A DNA stretch of 64,000 nucleotides from Luteibacter anthropi (GTDB lineage Bacteria; Pseudomonadota; Gammaproteobacteria; Xanthomonadales; Rhodanobacteraceae). Position 1 is the first letter of the stretch. Each line of letters starts with the position of its first letter. The position numbers were made by a program, and so were the translations under genes. Of the stretch, positions 17,909 to 26,359 are shown in pieces. The stretch spans positions 496,001 to 560,000 of the forward strand of contig NZ_JAARLZ010000001.1 of assembly GCF_011759365.1 (NCBI RefSeq), written 5' to 3'. The notes beneath the pieces are model-generated. The model was given only the letters and a program-made list of their open reading frames with translations, searched no databases and was not told the origin of the DNA.

Positions 17909-19273
17909 TTGTCGATCGTCTATGAATCATCCGGGCGTGCTGCCGCGCCCCGTCTGCCGTTGCTGGCCGGCCCGCCGTCGCGTGTGGTCGCGTGGAGGGA
18001 TGGCCGCGCCGTGTCCGCTGGCGAATTTCTTGCTCACGCGCAGCGGGTGGCGGCGAGCCTGCCCGATGCCAGCGCTGCGGTGAATCTTTGCGAAGACCGC
18101 TACGCCTTCCTCGTAGCCTTCGTTGCGTTGATCCTACGAGGTCAGATCAATCTTCTGCCGCCCTCGCGCGCGCCCCATGCCGTGGACGAAGTGATGGCGC
18201 AGCATGCCGGTGCCTACGCCATTGGCGATCTGGCGCTTGCGCCGGCGCCCTTCGGCTATGTGCGCATGCCGACGCTGCACGAAAGCGTGCCAGCCTATGG
18301 CGAGGTGCCCGCCATTGCCGCCGATGCCATCGTCGCGATTGGCTATACCTCCGGTTCCACCGGGCGTCCCAAGCCCAACGTGAAAACCTGGGGGGCGTTT
18401 GTCGCCAGCAATGCAGGCAACGAACGGATGCTGCGCAAGGTCATCGGCGACGGCTTTCACAGCGTTGCCACCGTGCCGCCGCAGCACATGTACGGCATGG
18501 AGACCTCGGTGCTCATGCCCTTGCTGTCCGAAGTCGGCATCCATGCCGGCCGCCCGTTCTTTCCTGCGGACGTGGCCGCCGCCCTTGCGCAGCTGCCGGA
18601 GCCACGGGTGCTGGTGACCACGCCGGTACACCTGCGCGCGCTCGTCGAGTCGGGAGTGGCGTTTCCTTCCCTGGCGGCGTTCGTATCGGCCACCGCCCCC
18701 ATGCCACGGGAACTGGCGATGGCCGCCGAGGCCCGTTTCGGTGCGCCGCTGTACGAGGTGTTTGGCTCGACGGAAACCTGTGTCTTTGCCAGCCGGCGCA
18801 CCTCGACGGACGACGACTGGCTGCTTTACGAGGGGGCCTCGCTGCATCCGCAGCCCGATGGCACGCAGGTCGAGGCACCGCAACTGGCGGAGCCGATCGT
18901 GCTGGCCGATATCGTCACGCTGCATGACGAGGGCAGGCGTTTCCGGTTGTGTGGCCGCAACACCGACCTGCTGGAGATCGCAGGCAAGCGGGCCTCGCTG
19001 GGCGACCTCAACCGGCGCCTGCTTGCCATCGAAGGCGTGCGCGACGGCGTGCTGTTCCAGCTCGACGAGGCCGACAACTCCGGTATCCGCCGCATCGCCG
19101 GGCTGGTGGTCGCGCCCGGTCTCGGTGAACAGGACGTGCTGAACGCCCTGCGCAGTGCGGTCGATCCCGTCTTCCTGCCGCGCCCCCTGCGCTTCGTGGC
19201 CGAATTGCCGCGCAACGAAACGGGCAAGCTGCCCAGAGGCGCCCTCCTGGCCCTCATCCACCCCACCCTGTAG
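17909..19273 (+). CDS. AMP-dependent acyl/aryl-CoA or -ACP synthetase, probable pigment starter ligase
   Basis: A 454-residue ANL-superfamily enzyme. Motifs: AIGYTSGSTGRPKPN (A3 P-loop), YEVFGSTETC (A5), DLLEIAGKRASLGDL (A8 hinge) and the C-terminal catalytic lysine in ELPRNETGKLPRG (A10). The best start is TTG at 17909, preceded by GAGGGGGAGGG at 6-8 bases; the frame is open further upstream but overlaps tsaC. Proteins of this short type occur in aryl-polyene and xanthomonadin gene clusters, where they activate 3- or 4-hydroxybenzoate-type starters. Here it lies 25 kb from the rest of that cluster, behind tsaC. Its stop codon TAG is part of the REP element that follows. Confidence 0.75.
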   Translation: MSIVYESSGRAAAPRLPLLAGPPSRVVAWRDGRAVSAGEFLAHAQRVAASLPDASAAVNLCEDRYAFLVAFVALILRGQINLLPPSRAPHAVDEVMAQHAGAYAIGDLALAPAPFGYVRMPTLHESVPAYGEVPAIAADAIVAIGYTSGSTGRPKPNVKTWGAFVASNAGNERMLRKVIGDGFHSVATVPPQHMYGMETSVLMPLLSEVGIHAGRPFFPADVAAALAQLPEPRVLVTTPVHLRALVESGVAFPSLAAFVSATAPMPRELAMAAEARFGAPLYEVFGSTETCVFASRRTSTDDDWLLYEGASLHPQPDGTQVEAPQLAEPIVLADIVTLHDEGRRFRLCGRNTDLLEIAGKRASLGDLNRRLLAIEGVRDGVLFQLDEADNSGIRRIAGLVVAPGLGEQDVLNALRSAVDPVFLPRPLRFVAELPRNETGKLPRGALLALIHPTL

Positions 19274-19364
19274 GAGCGCGCCTGCGCGCGACCGGTAAAG
19301 CCGTAACGCATCCGAACGACAGACTCCGCCGTGCCCCCGGTCGCGCGCAAGGCGCGCTCCTACA
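19269..19364. repeat. REP/BIME inverted repeat, copy A
   Basis: Two ~28-bp arms face each other: TGTAGGAGCGCGCC...ACCGGT at 19269-19296 and its near-perfect complement at 19337-19364, separated by 40 bp. The same arms recur at 43304, 49673 and 54326. Such an element can fold into a large cruciform or RNA stem and may act as a transcription-unit boundary. The first arm contributes the TAG stop of the upstream synthetase gene. Confidence 0.85.
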
Positions 19365-19408
19365 GGTGGGCGGGTAGAATGGGCGATTACCCGGCCTGGA
19401 GTCCCCTC

Positions 19409-20716
19409 ATGAAAGTCCTCGTCATCGGCAGCGGCGGTCGCGAACACGCGCTGGCCTGGAAGATCGCGCAGTCGTCGCGCGTGGAAGAGGTGATCGTGGC
19501 ACCGGGCAATGCGGGTACCGCCATCGAGTCGAAGCTACGCAACGCGGCCGTGGTCGTGACGGACATCGACGGCCTCGTGGCCCTGGCGAAGGCCGAAGGC
19601 GTGGGCCTCACCATTGTCGGTCCGGAAGTGCCGCTGGTCGCCGGTGTGGTCGACCGCTTCACGGCTGAAGGTCTGCGCTGCTTCGGTCCGCGCGCGGCCG
19701 CCGCGCAGCTCGAAGGCAGCAAGGCATTCGCCAAGGATTTCCTGGCCCGTCATCGCATTCCCACGGCGCACTATGCCGTCTTCACCGAGCTGGCCCCGGC
19801 GCTGGCGCATGTGCGTGAGACGGGCGCTCCCATCGTGATCAAGGCCGACGGCCTGGCGGCCGGCAAGGGTGTCGTCGTGGCCATGACGCTGCCGGAAGCC
19901 GAGGCGGCGTTGCAGGACATGCTTGGCGAGAAGGCCTTCGGCGATGCCTCTTCGCGCGTCGTCATCGAGGAATTCCTCGATGGCGAGGAAGCCAGCTACA
20001 TCGTCATTGCCGACGGTAAGCGTGCGCTGCCGATGGCGACCAGCCAGGACCACAAGCGTCGCGACGATGGCGACAAGGGTCCGAATACCGGCGGCATGGG
20101 CGCGTATTCACCGGCGCCGGTAGTCACCGACGAGGTCTCCGCCCGCGTCATGCGCGAGATCATCGAGCCCACCCTCGCCGGCATGGCGGCCGATGGCGCA
20201 CCGTTTACCGGTTTCCTCTACGCTGGCTTGATGATCGACAAGAGCGGCGCGCCGAAGGTCATCGAGTTCAACGTGCGCTTTGGTGATCCGGAGACCCAGC
20301 CGATCATGTTGCGCTTGCAGTCCGACCTGGTGGATCTGGTCGAGGCGGCGCTCGACGGTGACATCGGCCGTGTCGATGCCATCTGGGACGAACGTCCGTC
20401 GCTCGGCGTCGTGCTCGCGGCCGGCGGCTATCCGGGCAAGGTGCGTACGGGTGACGTGATTACCGGTGCAGACGGCGATTTCGGTACCGATGTGAAGGTA
20501 TTTCACGCCGGTACGGCCACCGATAGCGAGGGTAGGCCTGTGACCGCAGGTGGCCGCGTGCTGACGGTGTGCGCACTGGGCGCCACGATCGCGCAGGCTC
20601 GTGAAAACGCCTATGAGGCGGTGGAACGCATCCACTTCACGGGTGCGTTCCACCGCCGCGATATCGCCTATCGCGCCCTGGAGCGATCAAATGCGGACAT
20701 CACAGCTCGTTCATGA
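19409..20716 (+). CDS. purD: Phosphoribosylamine--glycine ligase
   Basis: A 435-residue PurD (GAR synthetase), second step of de novo purine synthesis. The N-terminal domain starts MKVLVIGSGGREHALAWKI. The ATP-grasp domain (about 105-320) shows VIKADGLAAGKGVVVA, EEFLDGEEAS and ATSQDHKRRDDGDKGPNTGGMGA. The magnesium-binding EFNVRFGDPETQ follows. I chose ATG 19409 from the family N-terminus over an upstream in-frame codon inside the REP region. It is not next to purH here. Its last 17 bp overlap the convergent cytolysin gene. Confidence 0.96.
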   Translation: MKVLVIGSGGREHALAWKIAQSSRVEEVIVAPGNAGTAIESKLRNAAVVVTDIDGLVALAKAEGVGLTIVGPEVPLVAGVVDRFTAEGLRCFGPRAAAAQLEGSKAFAKDFLARHRIPTAHYAVFTELAPALAHVRETGAPIVIKADGLAAGKGVVVAMTLPEAEAALQDMLGEKAFGDASSRVVIEEFLDGEEASYIVIADGKRALPMATSQDHKRRDDGDKGPNTGGMGAYSPAPVVTDEVSARVMREIIEPTLAGMAADGAPFTGFLYAGLMIDKSGAPKVIEFNVRFGDPETQPIMLRLQSDLVDLVEAALDGDIGRVDAIWDERPSLGVVLAAGGYPGKVRTGDVITGADGDFGTDVKVFHAGTATDSEGRPVTAGGRVLTVCALGATIAQARENAYEAVERIHFTGAFHRRDIAYRALERSNADITARS

Positions 20717-22604
20717 CGGGTTTGATGATCCATCGCTCACCATCGGATACCCGCTTGAACTGCAGGTAATACGGAGGCACCGGGTCGCTCTTTCCGTCCG
20801 GATTGGGAATGAGGCTGCCGGCACGGGGTGCTTCGGGGTAGTTCGACCAGGGCTTCAGTAGTTCGTGTCGTGGATTGAATTCGACAAGGTCGTGAGCGGA
20901 CTCGATAAATCTGCCGCTGGGCTCCCCATGGAGAACGTGCAAGCGCTCGCTATTGCCGCCATTGATACCGGCGACGATGCGATCGGCTGCCCAGGTCCAC
21001 TGTTGGTTCAGACCGCTTTTGCACGTTGTGGCGGTGATGTCGCCGGTCTGCCTGTTGACAGTGAGGCAGTGATTGCTTGCGCGATTGCGATAGCGTCGCT
21101 CTTCGTCCAGCATCCACTGCTGCTCCGGGCCGCTTTCGCCTGCGTCACATTCGGCGAGGTCGATTCGCGATGAGGATGCATCTGGCTGGGCCAGGCAAAA
21201 GCCATCCATCGCTCTCGATTGCAAACGCACGACGGGTTGTCTGGCCAGGAGCGGAGAATCAAGGTCTACGCGATACGTGACATGGATATCGTCCCGTTTA
21301 TCCGCAGAGAAGATAGGCGCTCCCAGCTTCGGATCCCTGAACTGGATGTTCTGAATGGTAGCCCTGGTCGTCAGGTCGACCGATCCTCGCCAGTGACCCG
21401 GCACGTTCCAGGTCGACAGCGTGGTCAGCGTCGCGGCTCGCATCATGGGGGTGGACTTCTTCATCGAGTAGTTCTTGTATTGCCCGTCTTCCCCATCTTC
21501 GAAGCGGGAGTTGTCTAACTGGATGGATCTATCCAGTTCATAGATCCACATGGCCTGCTCAGCGCCATTGGGGGCCTTGAGCTTCGTCAGTTCGACACCG
21601 TAGTCGGTAAGGGTTGTCGTGCTTGATTTCCTCTCGGTGCGTTGATCCGATGGCGTCGAGAAAAGCACAGGCAACTTCGCGAGTGCGCCCTTGGGGCCAT
21701 CGACGAAGCCGCTCAGGAAATCGACGATCTTTCCGGTTGTGTTCGATCCAGCCTGGGTCTGGACTTCGGTTTCATAAGTGATCTGCTCCGAAGACGGGCC
21801 ACGTCCCATGGGCTGTGCCTGGTCCAGCTGGATGTCTGCGGTATCACCTACCGGCTGCACGGAGGTAAGCACGACGTATTTCTGGGGAATGATGAGCAGT
21901 CGGCCGCGATCGACATTGGGTTGTCCATTCCAGGCGCCATTGCTTGTTGGCCGGTTGATCGTTGTGGTTTTTATAGAGATGACTTTGTTGTCATTACCGG
22001 CCCTGATCTGGCGAACGACAGCGACGTCATACTCGATCGAGCGGCCATTGGAAAAAAATTCGGTCTTGCTGAATTCTTTTCGCGGATGATAGGTGCTCTG
22101 GGCTCCAGGTCCGTTCATCAGCCGGGCACATCGTGAAGTAATCGCCGGGCGCACCGTGCGCTGGTCAATCCAGTCGGCGATGAGTGTCGATGCTTCCGAT
22201 GGCATCAGGGTATCGGCGACCGACGCTGCTTCAAGTTTTCCACCGGCCTGCCGGTGATACACCGTCCTCTGGCTGGTGGCTTCGATGCCGAAGATGTTCG
22301 AACCATTGGATCGATGCGCGCCAGTCGCCGTTACGAGGACAAACAGTCCGGCATCGAGCGCGGCATGAGCATGCCGGCGTACGGCAGGATCGTCCAGGTC
22401 ATGTTCGTGTATCCACGCGACCCGGCCGTCAAAGGCACGGGTGATTCGCGTATCTGCGGTATCGGGTGTCGCACCTGGAACAAGTGCGGCCGCCATTTCG
22501 GCATGTGGGAGAGGAGACAGTGGAATGACGACGGAGGAGGCAGAACAGGTGGCGGCATGCAACAAGGCGACGGATACAGCCAGGGTAAGGTATCGATGTT
22601 TCAT
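20700..22604 (-). CDS. Secreted VCC/VVH-like pore-forming cytolysin with pro-region and ricin-type lectin domain
   Basis: A 634-residue protein with a signal peptide (MKHRYLTLAVSVALLHAATC, cut near 22). Residues about 40-145 resemble the pro-region of Vibrio cholerae cytolysin (ITRAFDGRVAWIHEHDLDDP, then a beta/helix pattern GLFVLVTATG). Residues about 160-450 look like the leukocidin/haemolysin core: TEVQTQAGSNTTGKIVDFLSG as pre-stem, DQRTERKSSTTTLTDYGVEL, and STWNVPGHWRGSV as rim-type element. A beta-trefoil lectin follows (about 455-545: VVRLQSRAMDGFCLAQ, NRASNHCLTVNRQTGDI, LNQQWTWAADRIV). There is no beta-prism domain. RBS AAAGGA precedes the ATG by eight bases. Family call is by remembered VVH/VCC motifs; target cells are unknown. 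Confidence 0.72.
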   Translation of the reverse strand: MKHRYLTLAVSVALLHAATCSASSVVIPLSPLPHAEMAAALVPGATPDTADTRITRAFDGRVAWIHEHDLDDPAVRRHAHAALDAGLFVLVTATGAHRSNGSNIFGIEATSQRTVYHRQAGGKLEAASVADTLMPSEASTLIADWIDQRTVRPAITSRCARLMNGPGAQSTYHPRKEFSKTEFFSNGRSIEYDVAVVRQIRAGNDNKVISIKTTTINRPTSNGAWNGQPNVDRGRLLIIPQKYVVLTSVQPVGDTADIQLDQAQPMGRGPSSEQITYETEVQTQAGSNTTGKIVDFLSGFVDGPKGALAKLPVLFSTPSDQRTERKSSTTTLTDYGVELTKLKAPNGAEQAMWIYELDRSIQLDNSRFEDGEDGQYKNYSMKKSTPMMRAATLTTLSTWNVPGHWRGSVDLTTRATIQNIQFRDPKLGAPIFSADKRDDIHVTYRVDLDSPLLARQPVVRLQSRAMDGFCLAQPDASSSRIDLAECDAGESGPEQQWMLDEERRYRNRASNHCLTVNRQTGDITATTCKSGLNQQWTWAADRIVAGINGGNSERLHVLHGEPSGRFIESAHDLVEFNPRHELLKPWSNYPEAPRAGSLIPNPDGKSDPVPPYYLQFKRVSDGERWIIKPVMNEL

Positions 22605-22630
22605 AGCCAATCCTTTGGCGTGGGGGTGGG

Positions 22631-22713
22631 TAGGCTTAGATTGCCTACATCGCCCGGTCACGACTGTAGGTGAACTCCTAAAGTGAAGGAGGGCTCGGCG
22701 CCTACACTGTAGG
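22631..22713. promoter_or_regulatory. Cluster of GTAGG/CCTAC palindromes upstream of the first cytolysin
   Basis: Between the two cytolysin genes there are repeated CCTAC/GTAGG half-sites: TAGGC-N7-GCCTA at 22631-22647, CTGTAGG at 22664-22670, a CCTA at 22677-22680, and CCTAC-ACT-GTAGG at 22701-22713. They lie 27-110 bp upstream of the cytolysin start and downstream (in gene direction) of a terminator, so this is the cytolysin's own promoter region. A dimeric regulator is plausible; none is identified. Confidence 0.4.
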
Positions 22714-22767
22714 GTGCATGATGGCTACGATAAGGCGTGGGTAACTGCGATGGCGGATCTCCCGGAT

Positions 22768-22806
22768 AAAAAAAGAGGCGACGCCATCATTGATGAACGC
22801 CGCCTC
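22768..22806 (-). terminator. Intrinsic terminator after the second cytolysin
   Basis: On the minus strand GAGGCG (22806-22801) pairs with CGCCTC (22780-22775), with an inner imperfect stem, and is followed by seven Ts (22774-22768). It lies 50 bp past the stop of the upstream cytolysin, so the two cytolysin genes are probably separate transcription units. Confidence 0.75.
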
Positions 22807-22855
22807 GTGCCCGGGCATGACGGATGATGCAGGGGCTGCTCGTCAGCTGGTGAGC

Positions 22856-24343
22856 TTAACGACTTGAATCGACGGGAACCGGCTGCCAGCGCTCGTCATT
22901 GCCTATGGCTTTGTAGCTGAGCAGGCCTTGCGATATCTGGGGTGAGGTTCCGACAAGGGCAGGCACCACATCGCCCTGGGTAGGCGCGTGCGGATATGAC
23001 GACCATGGCTTCAGCAATGCATGAAACGGATTGCTGGGGGTGTTCTGATGCCTGACAGGGTCGAAGATAGTCATGGGCTTTCCGTCACGCACATAAAGGC
23101 GCCATGCGCCGCCATCCATGAAACGCGAGTGGATTCGGTCGGCGCGCCATTCCCATTGCTTGTTGAGCATGGCGCCATCACATGCCTCGGCTGCGGCACC
23201 TCCGCTGAGTACATCGGCGGCGAGGCACATGCCGCTCGCACGATTGCGATAAGTACTGTCGTTATCCAGATACCATTGCTGTTCGGGCATCACATCGCCC
23301 GAGGTGCATGATTCCAGCGTGATCGCGGGTTTGTCCGTGTGCTTCTGGGTGAGACAATCGCCATTGCCGGACAGCGACTGAAGCCTGACGACCTGCTGCC
23401 TGGCGAGTTGGGGTGTAGCCATGTCCACTTCCGTGAGATGGCTGACCTCGGATGCCGGGTCACGTTCCACGAAATTGGCGCCGGCCTGACCGCTTCGCGT
23501 GCGCGAGTCAACGCGACTGTTTGTCCAGATGTATATCGGACCTTCATAGCTGCCTGGAATCCGCCATTCCGAAACCACCTCGATGGCCGCCTGTTGCATC
23601 ATGGGTGTGAACTTCGCGAGGTTGTAGAGCCAGCCTGGACCGATGCGATAGTGTGAATACGAGTACCACAGGTCGTTGGCGATATCGGGAGCAAGGCGGA
23701 ATGCCCACGCCGCTACCTGCGAGTAGTCGGTTCTGGTGACGAAACTATCCGTGAAATAGTCCTTCAGCGTCATGCTGACGGTACGCTCGGTCGATTGCTC
23801 TAACCCGCTCGTGAAGCTGATCGGTAGCTTGCCCAGGGAAAGGCCGCCATCCTTGGCCAGGGGGCCATTGGTTTCGACTCCGGTTCCTATGCCGACACTG
23901 GTCTTGAAGCTGATCTTGTCCTGTATCGTGCGGTCGGTGGCGCCATCGGATCGCGGCGCCTGACGCACCAGCCTTACCTGGTCGCCAGGCAGCCCGGGCG
24001 CCACGACTTGTGTCCAGACATGGTAGGCGTCCGCCATGCTCAGGGCTATGCCATATTCGTGCTCCGGCTCGTCAAAAGGCCAGACCAGGCCGGCGTAAGA
24101 AGGCCGCTGCTGGACGGTGGAGCGGACGAGAATGACCTTCTCATCCCTGTACCGGTTGACATCACGTACGACCACGATGTCGTGATGGATGCTCCGGTTC
24201 CCCTCGAAAGCGTCACCATCGCGTATCTCGATGTGCGGTACATAGGCGGAAGATGGAAGGCGGACATCCTCCGCATTTGCGGCCAGACACCCTGTAGTGG
24301 CGAGTGCGGCCAGAATGGCCCTGGGGGTTTGCAAAGTGGGCAT
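22856..24343 (-). CDS. Secreted VCC/VVH-like cytolysin paralogue without pro-region, with lectin domain
   Basis: A 495-residue paralogue of the neighbouring cytolysin. Signal peptide MPTLQTPRAILAALATTGCL, cut near 24. The leukocidin-like core begins almost at once (residues about 30-300): KTSVGIGTGVETNGPLAKDG as a glycine-rich pre-stem, EQSTERTVSMTLKDYF, GPGWLYNLAKFTPMMQQ and SEWRIPGSYEGPIYIW, all matching VVH-type signatures. A beta-trefoil lectin (about 315-405) carries VVRLQSLSGNGDCLTQ, MPEQQWYLDNDSTYRNRAS and NKQWEWRADRIHS. It lacks the ~120-residue pro-region of its neighbour and any beta-prism. AAGGAG lies seven bases before the ATG. A terminator follows. Confidence 0.72.
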   Translation of the reverse strand: MPTLQTPRAILAALATTGCLAANAEDVRLPSSAYVPHIEIRDGDAFEGNRSIHHDIVVVRDVNRYRDEKVILVRSTVQQRPSYAGLVWPFDEPEHEYGIALSMADAYHVWTQVVAPGLPGDQVRLVRQAPRSDGATDRTIQDKISFKTSVGIGTGVETNGPLAKDGGLSLGKLPISFTSGLEQSTERTVSMTLKDYFTDSFVTRTDYSQVAAWAFRLAPDIANDLWYSYSHYRIGPGWLYNLAKFTPMMQQAAIEVVSEWRIPGSYEGPIYIWTNSRVDSRTRSGQAGANFVERDPASEVSHLTEVDMATPQLARQQVVRLQSLSGNGDCLTQKHTDKPAITLESCTSGDVMPEQQWYLDNDSTYRNRASGMCLAADVLSGGAAAEACDGAMLNKQWEWRADRIHSRFMDGGAWRLYVRDGKPMTIFDPVRHQNTPSNPFHALLKPWSSYPHAPTQGDVVPALVGTSPQISQGLLSYKAIGNDERWQPVPVDSSR

Positions 24344-24475
24344 GATCGCTCCTTGATCGTTGTTTTGGGGCATGCAGTCTCCGGCGCCATGGCCACGGCG
24401 TCTGTCGGTGCCTGCCTTGCCGTGATGCCGGACCTCTGGGATACACTGCTTCCAAACCATCAGGCTGCGCATGGC
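24344..24475. promoter_or_regulatory. Divergent intergenic region, cytolysin / LplT-PlsC
   Basis: These 132 bp separate the leftward cytolysin from the rightward transporter-acyltransferase. The ATACACT stretch at about 24441-24447 could be a -10 for the rightward gene. No operator-like repeat stands out. Confidence 0.3.
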
Positions 24476-26350
24476 ATGTCCCAGTTTTCCCTCCTTGGCA
24501 AGCGCCGGTTCGCGCCGTTTTTCTGGACCCAGGCACTAGGTGCGTTCAACGACAACGCATTCCGTAATGCCATGGTCATGCTTGTGGCCTTCCAGATGGC
24601 GCTTCCGGACAAGACGGTATCGCTTTACACCAATCTTGCGCCGGCGCTGTTCATTCTTCCGTATTTCCTCTTCTCCGCCACGGCGGGGCAACTGGCCGAG
24701 AAATTCGAGAAGGCCCGGATCATCCGTTTCGTTAAGTTGTTCGAAATCCTGGCAATGGCGATCGCCGCCGTTGGCTTTTTCACGCATCATGTTTCGCTTC
24801 TGCTGGTGGTGCTGTTCCTGATGGGCATGCATTCCACGGTGTTCGGTCCCATCAAGTATTCCATCCTGCCGCAGGCGCTCGAGCGTAGCGAACTGGTAGG
24901 GGGCAATGGCCTCGTGGAGACGGGTACGCAGCTGGCCATGCTCATCGGCATGATCGTCGGCAATTCGCTCATGCTGATTCCGGGCTATGGGACACTGGCG
25001 GCATCGGCGGCGACCATCCTCATTGCTCTGACGGGTTACCTGGTCTGTCGCGCCATTCCGGCTGCTCCGGCCACGGCACCCGATCTCAAGTTCAACTGGA
25101 ATCCGGTCAGCGAAACCTCGCGCGTACTGAAGATCACGCATGAAGACCGCGCCATCTGGAATGCGGTGCTCGGCATTTCCTGGTTCTGGTTCTTCGGCAC
25201 GGTGATGGTGGCGCAGCTGCCGAACTACACGCGTCATATCCTCGGCGGCGATGGCTCGGTCAATACGCTGGCCCTGACGTTGTTCTCGCTGGGTACCGGC
25301 ATCGGTTCGCTCCTGTGCGAGCGCCTGTCGGGGCGTCGCGTGGAGATCGGCCTTGTGCCGGTGGGCGCCTTCGGCCTTACCGTATTTGCCGTGGATCTCT
25401 TCTTTGCCCATCCCACGCTTCCCGTCGGCGTGATGCTCGACTGGAAGGGTTTCCTTGCCGCGCCGGGTGCATGGCGCGTGGCATTCGATCTGACGATGAT
25501 CGGTGCCTTCGCGGGTTTCTACGTCGTGCCGTTGTTTGCCTTTGTGCAGAGCCGGGCACAGCGCGACAAGCTGTCGCGCATCATCGCTGGCAACAACATC
25601 GTCAATGCGTTGCTGATCTGCATTGCCTCTGGTTTCGGTATCGGCCTGACACTGCTTGGCCTGGATGTGCCGACGATTTTCCTGGTTACCGGTCTCATGA
25701 ATATCGCGGTGGCCGTGTACATCTTCACGCTCGTGCCCGAATTCATGATGCGATTCATCACCTGGGTGCTGGTGAATACGCTTTATCGCGTGCGGGTGGA
25801 TGGACTGAAGAACGTGCCGGATGAAGGTGCCGCGCTCGTGGTGTGCAACCACGTCAGCTTCATGGACGCATTGATCCTGATGGCATGCGTGCGCCGTCCG
25901 ATGCGCTTCGTGATGTACTACAAGATATTTTCCATTCCCGTGCTCAACTTCGTGTTCCGCACGGCGAAGGCGATTCCCATCGCCGGCCGCAGCGAAAACG
26001 AAGCCTTGATGGAAGAGGCTTTCGAGAAGATCGATCAGGCGCTGGCTGCGGGGGAAGTCGTCTGCGTGTTCCCCGAAGGGGCGTTGACGAAGGATGGCTC
26101 GATCGCACCCTTCCGGCCTGGCGTCGATCGCATCCTGGCGCGTCGCCCGGTGCCCGTGGTGCCGCTGGCGCTACGGGGTATGTGGGGAAGCATCTTCAGC
26201 CGTCGCGACGATGCGCTGCATCGTGCCCGCCTGCCGCGCCGGTTCTGGTCGCGCATCGAGCTGGTGGGTGGCACGGCGCTACCCGTGGGCAGTGCGAATG
26301 CCGTCGTGCTGGAACAGCGCGTGGTCGAATTGCGTGGCGACAAGGCCTGA
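24476..26350 (+). CDS. MFS lysophospholipid transporter-acyltransferase fusion (LplT-PlsC)
   Basis: A 624-residue two-domain protein. Residues 1 to about 410 are an MFS transporter of the LplT type, starting MSQFSLLGKRRFAPFFWTQA and GAFNDNAFRNA. Residues about 425-624 are a PlsC-type 1-acylglycerolphosphate acyltransferase with CNHVSFMDALIL (HX4D near residue 457), FRTAKAIPIAGR and VFPEGALTKDG. It should flip lyso-phospholipids inward and re-acylate them, repairing envelope lipids. Unlike E. coli Aas there is no C-terminal acyl-ACP synthetase domain. The frame is open upstream, but ATG 24476 gives the family N-terminus. Confidence 0.85.
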   Translation: MSQFSLLGKRRFAPFFWTQALGAFNDNAFRNAMVMLVAFQMALPDKTVSLYTNLAPALFILPYFLFSATAGQLAEKFEKARIIRFVKLFEILAMAIAAVGFFTHHVSLLLVVLFLMGMHSTVFGPIKYSILPQALERSELVGGNGLVETGTQLAMLIGMIVGNSLMLIPGYGTLAASAATILIALTGYLVCRAIPAAPATAPDLKFNWNPVSETSRVLKITHEDRAIWNAVLGISWFWFFGTVMVAQLPNYTRHILGGDGSVNTLALTLFSLGTGIGSLLCERLSGRRVEIGLVPVGAFGLTVFAVDLFFAHPTLPVGVMLDWKGFLAAPGAWRVAFDLTMIGAFAGFYVVPLFAFVQSRAQRDKLSRIIAGNNIVNALLICIASGFGIGLTLLGLDVPTIFLVTGLMNIAVAVYIFTLVPEFMMRFITWVLVNTLYRVRVDGLKNVPDEGAALVVCNHVSFMDALILMACVRRPMRFVMYYKIFSIPVLNFVFRTAKAIPIAGRSENEALMEEAFEKIDQALAAGEVVCVFPEGALTKDGSIAPFRPGVDRILARRPVPVVPLALRGMWGSIFSRRDDALHRARLPRRFWSRIELVGGTALPVGSANAVVLEQRVVELRGDKA

Positions 26351-26359
26351 GGTGAAGCC

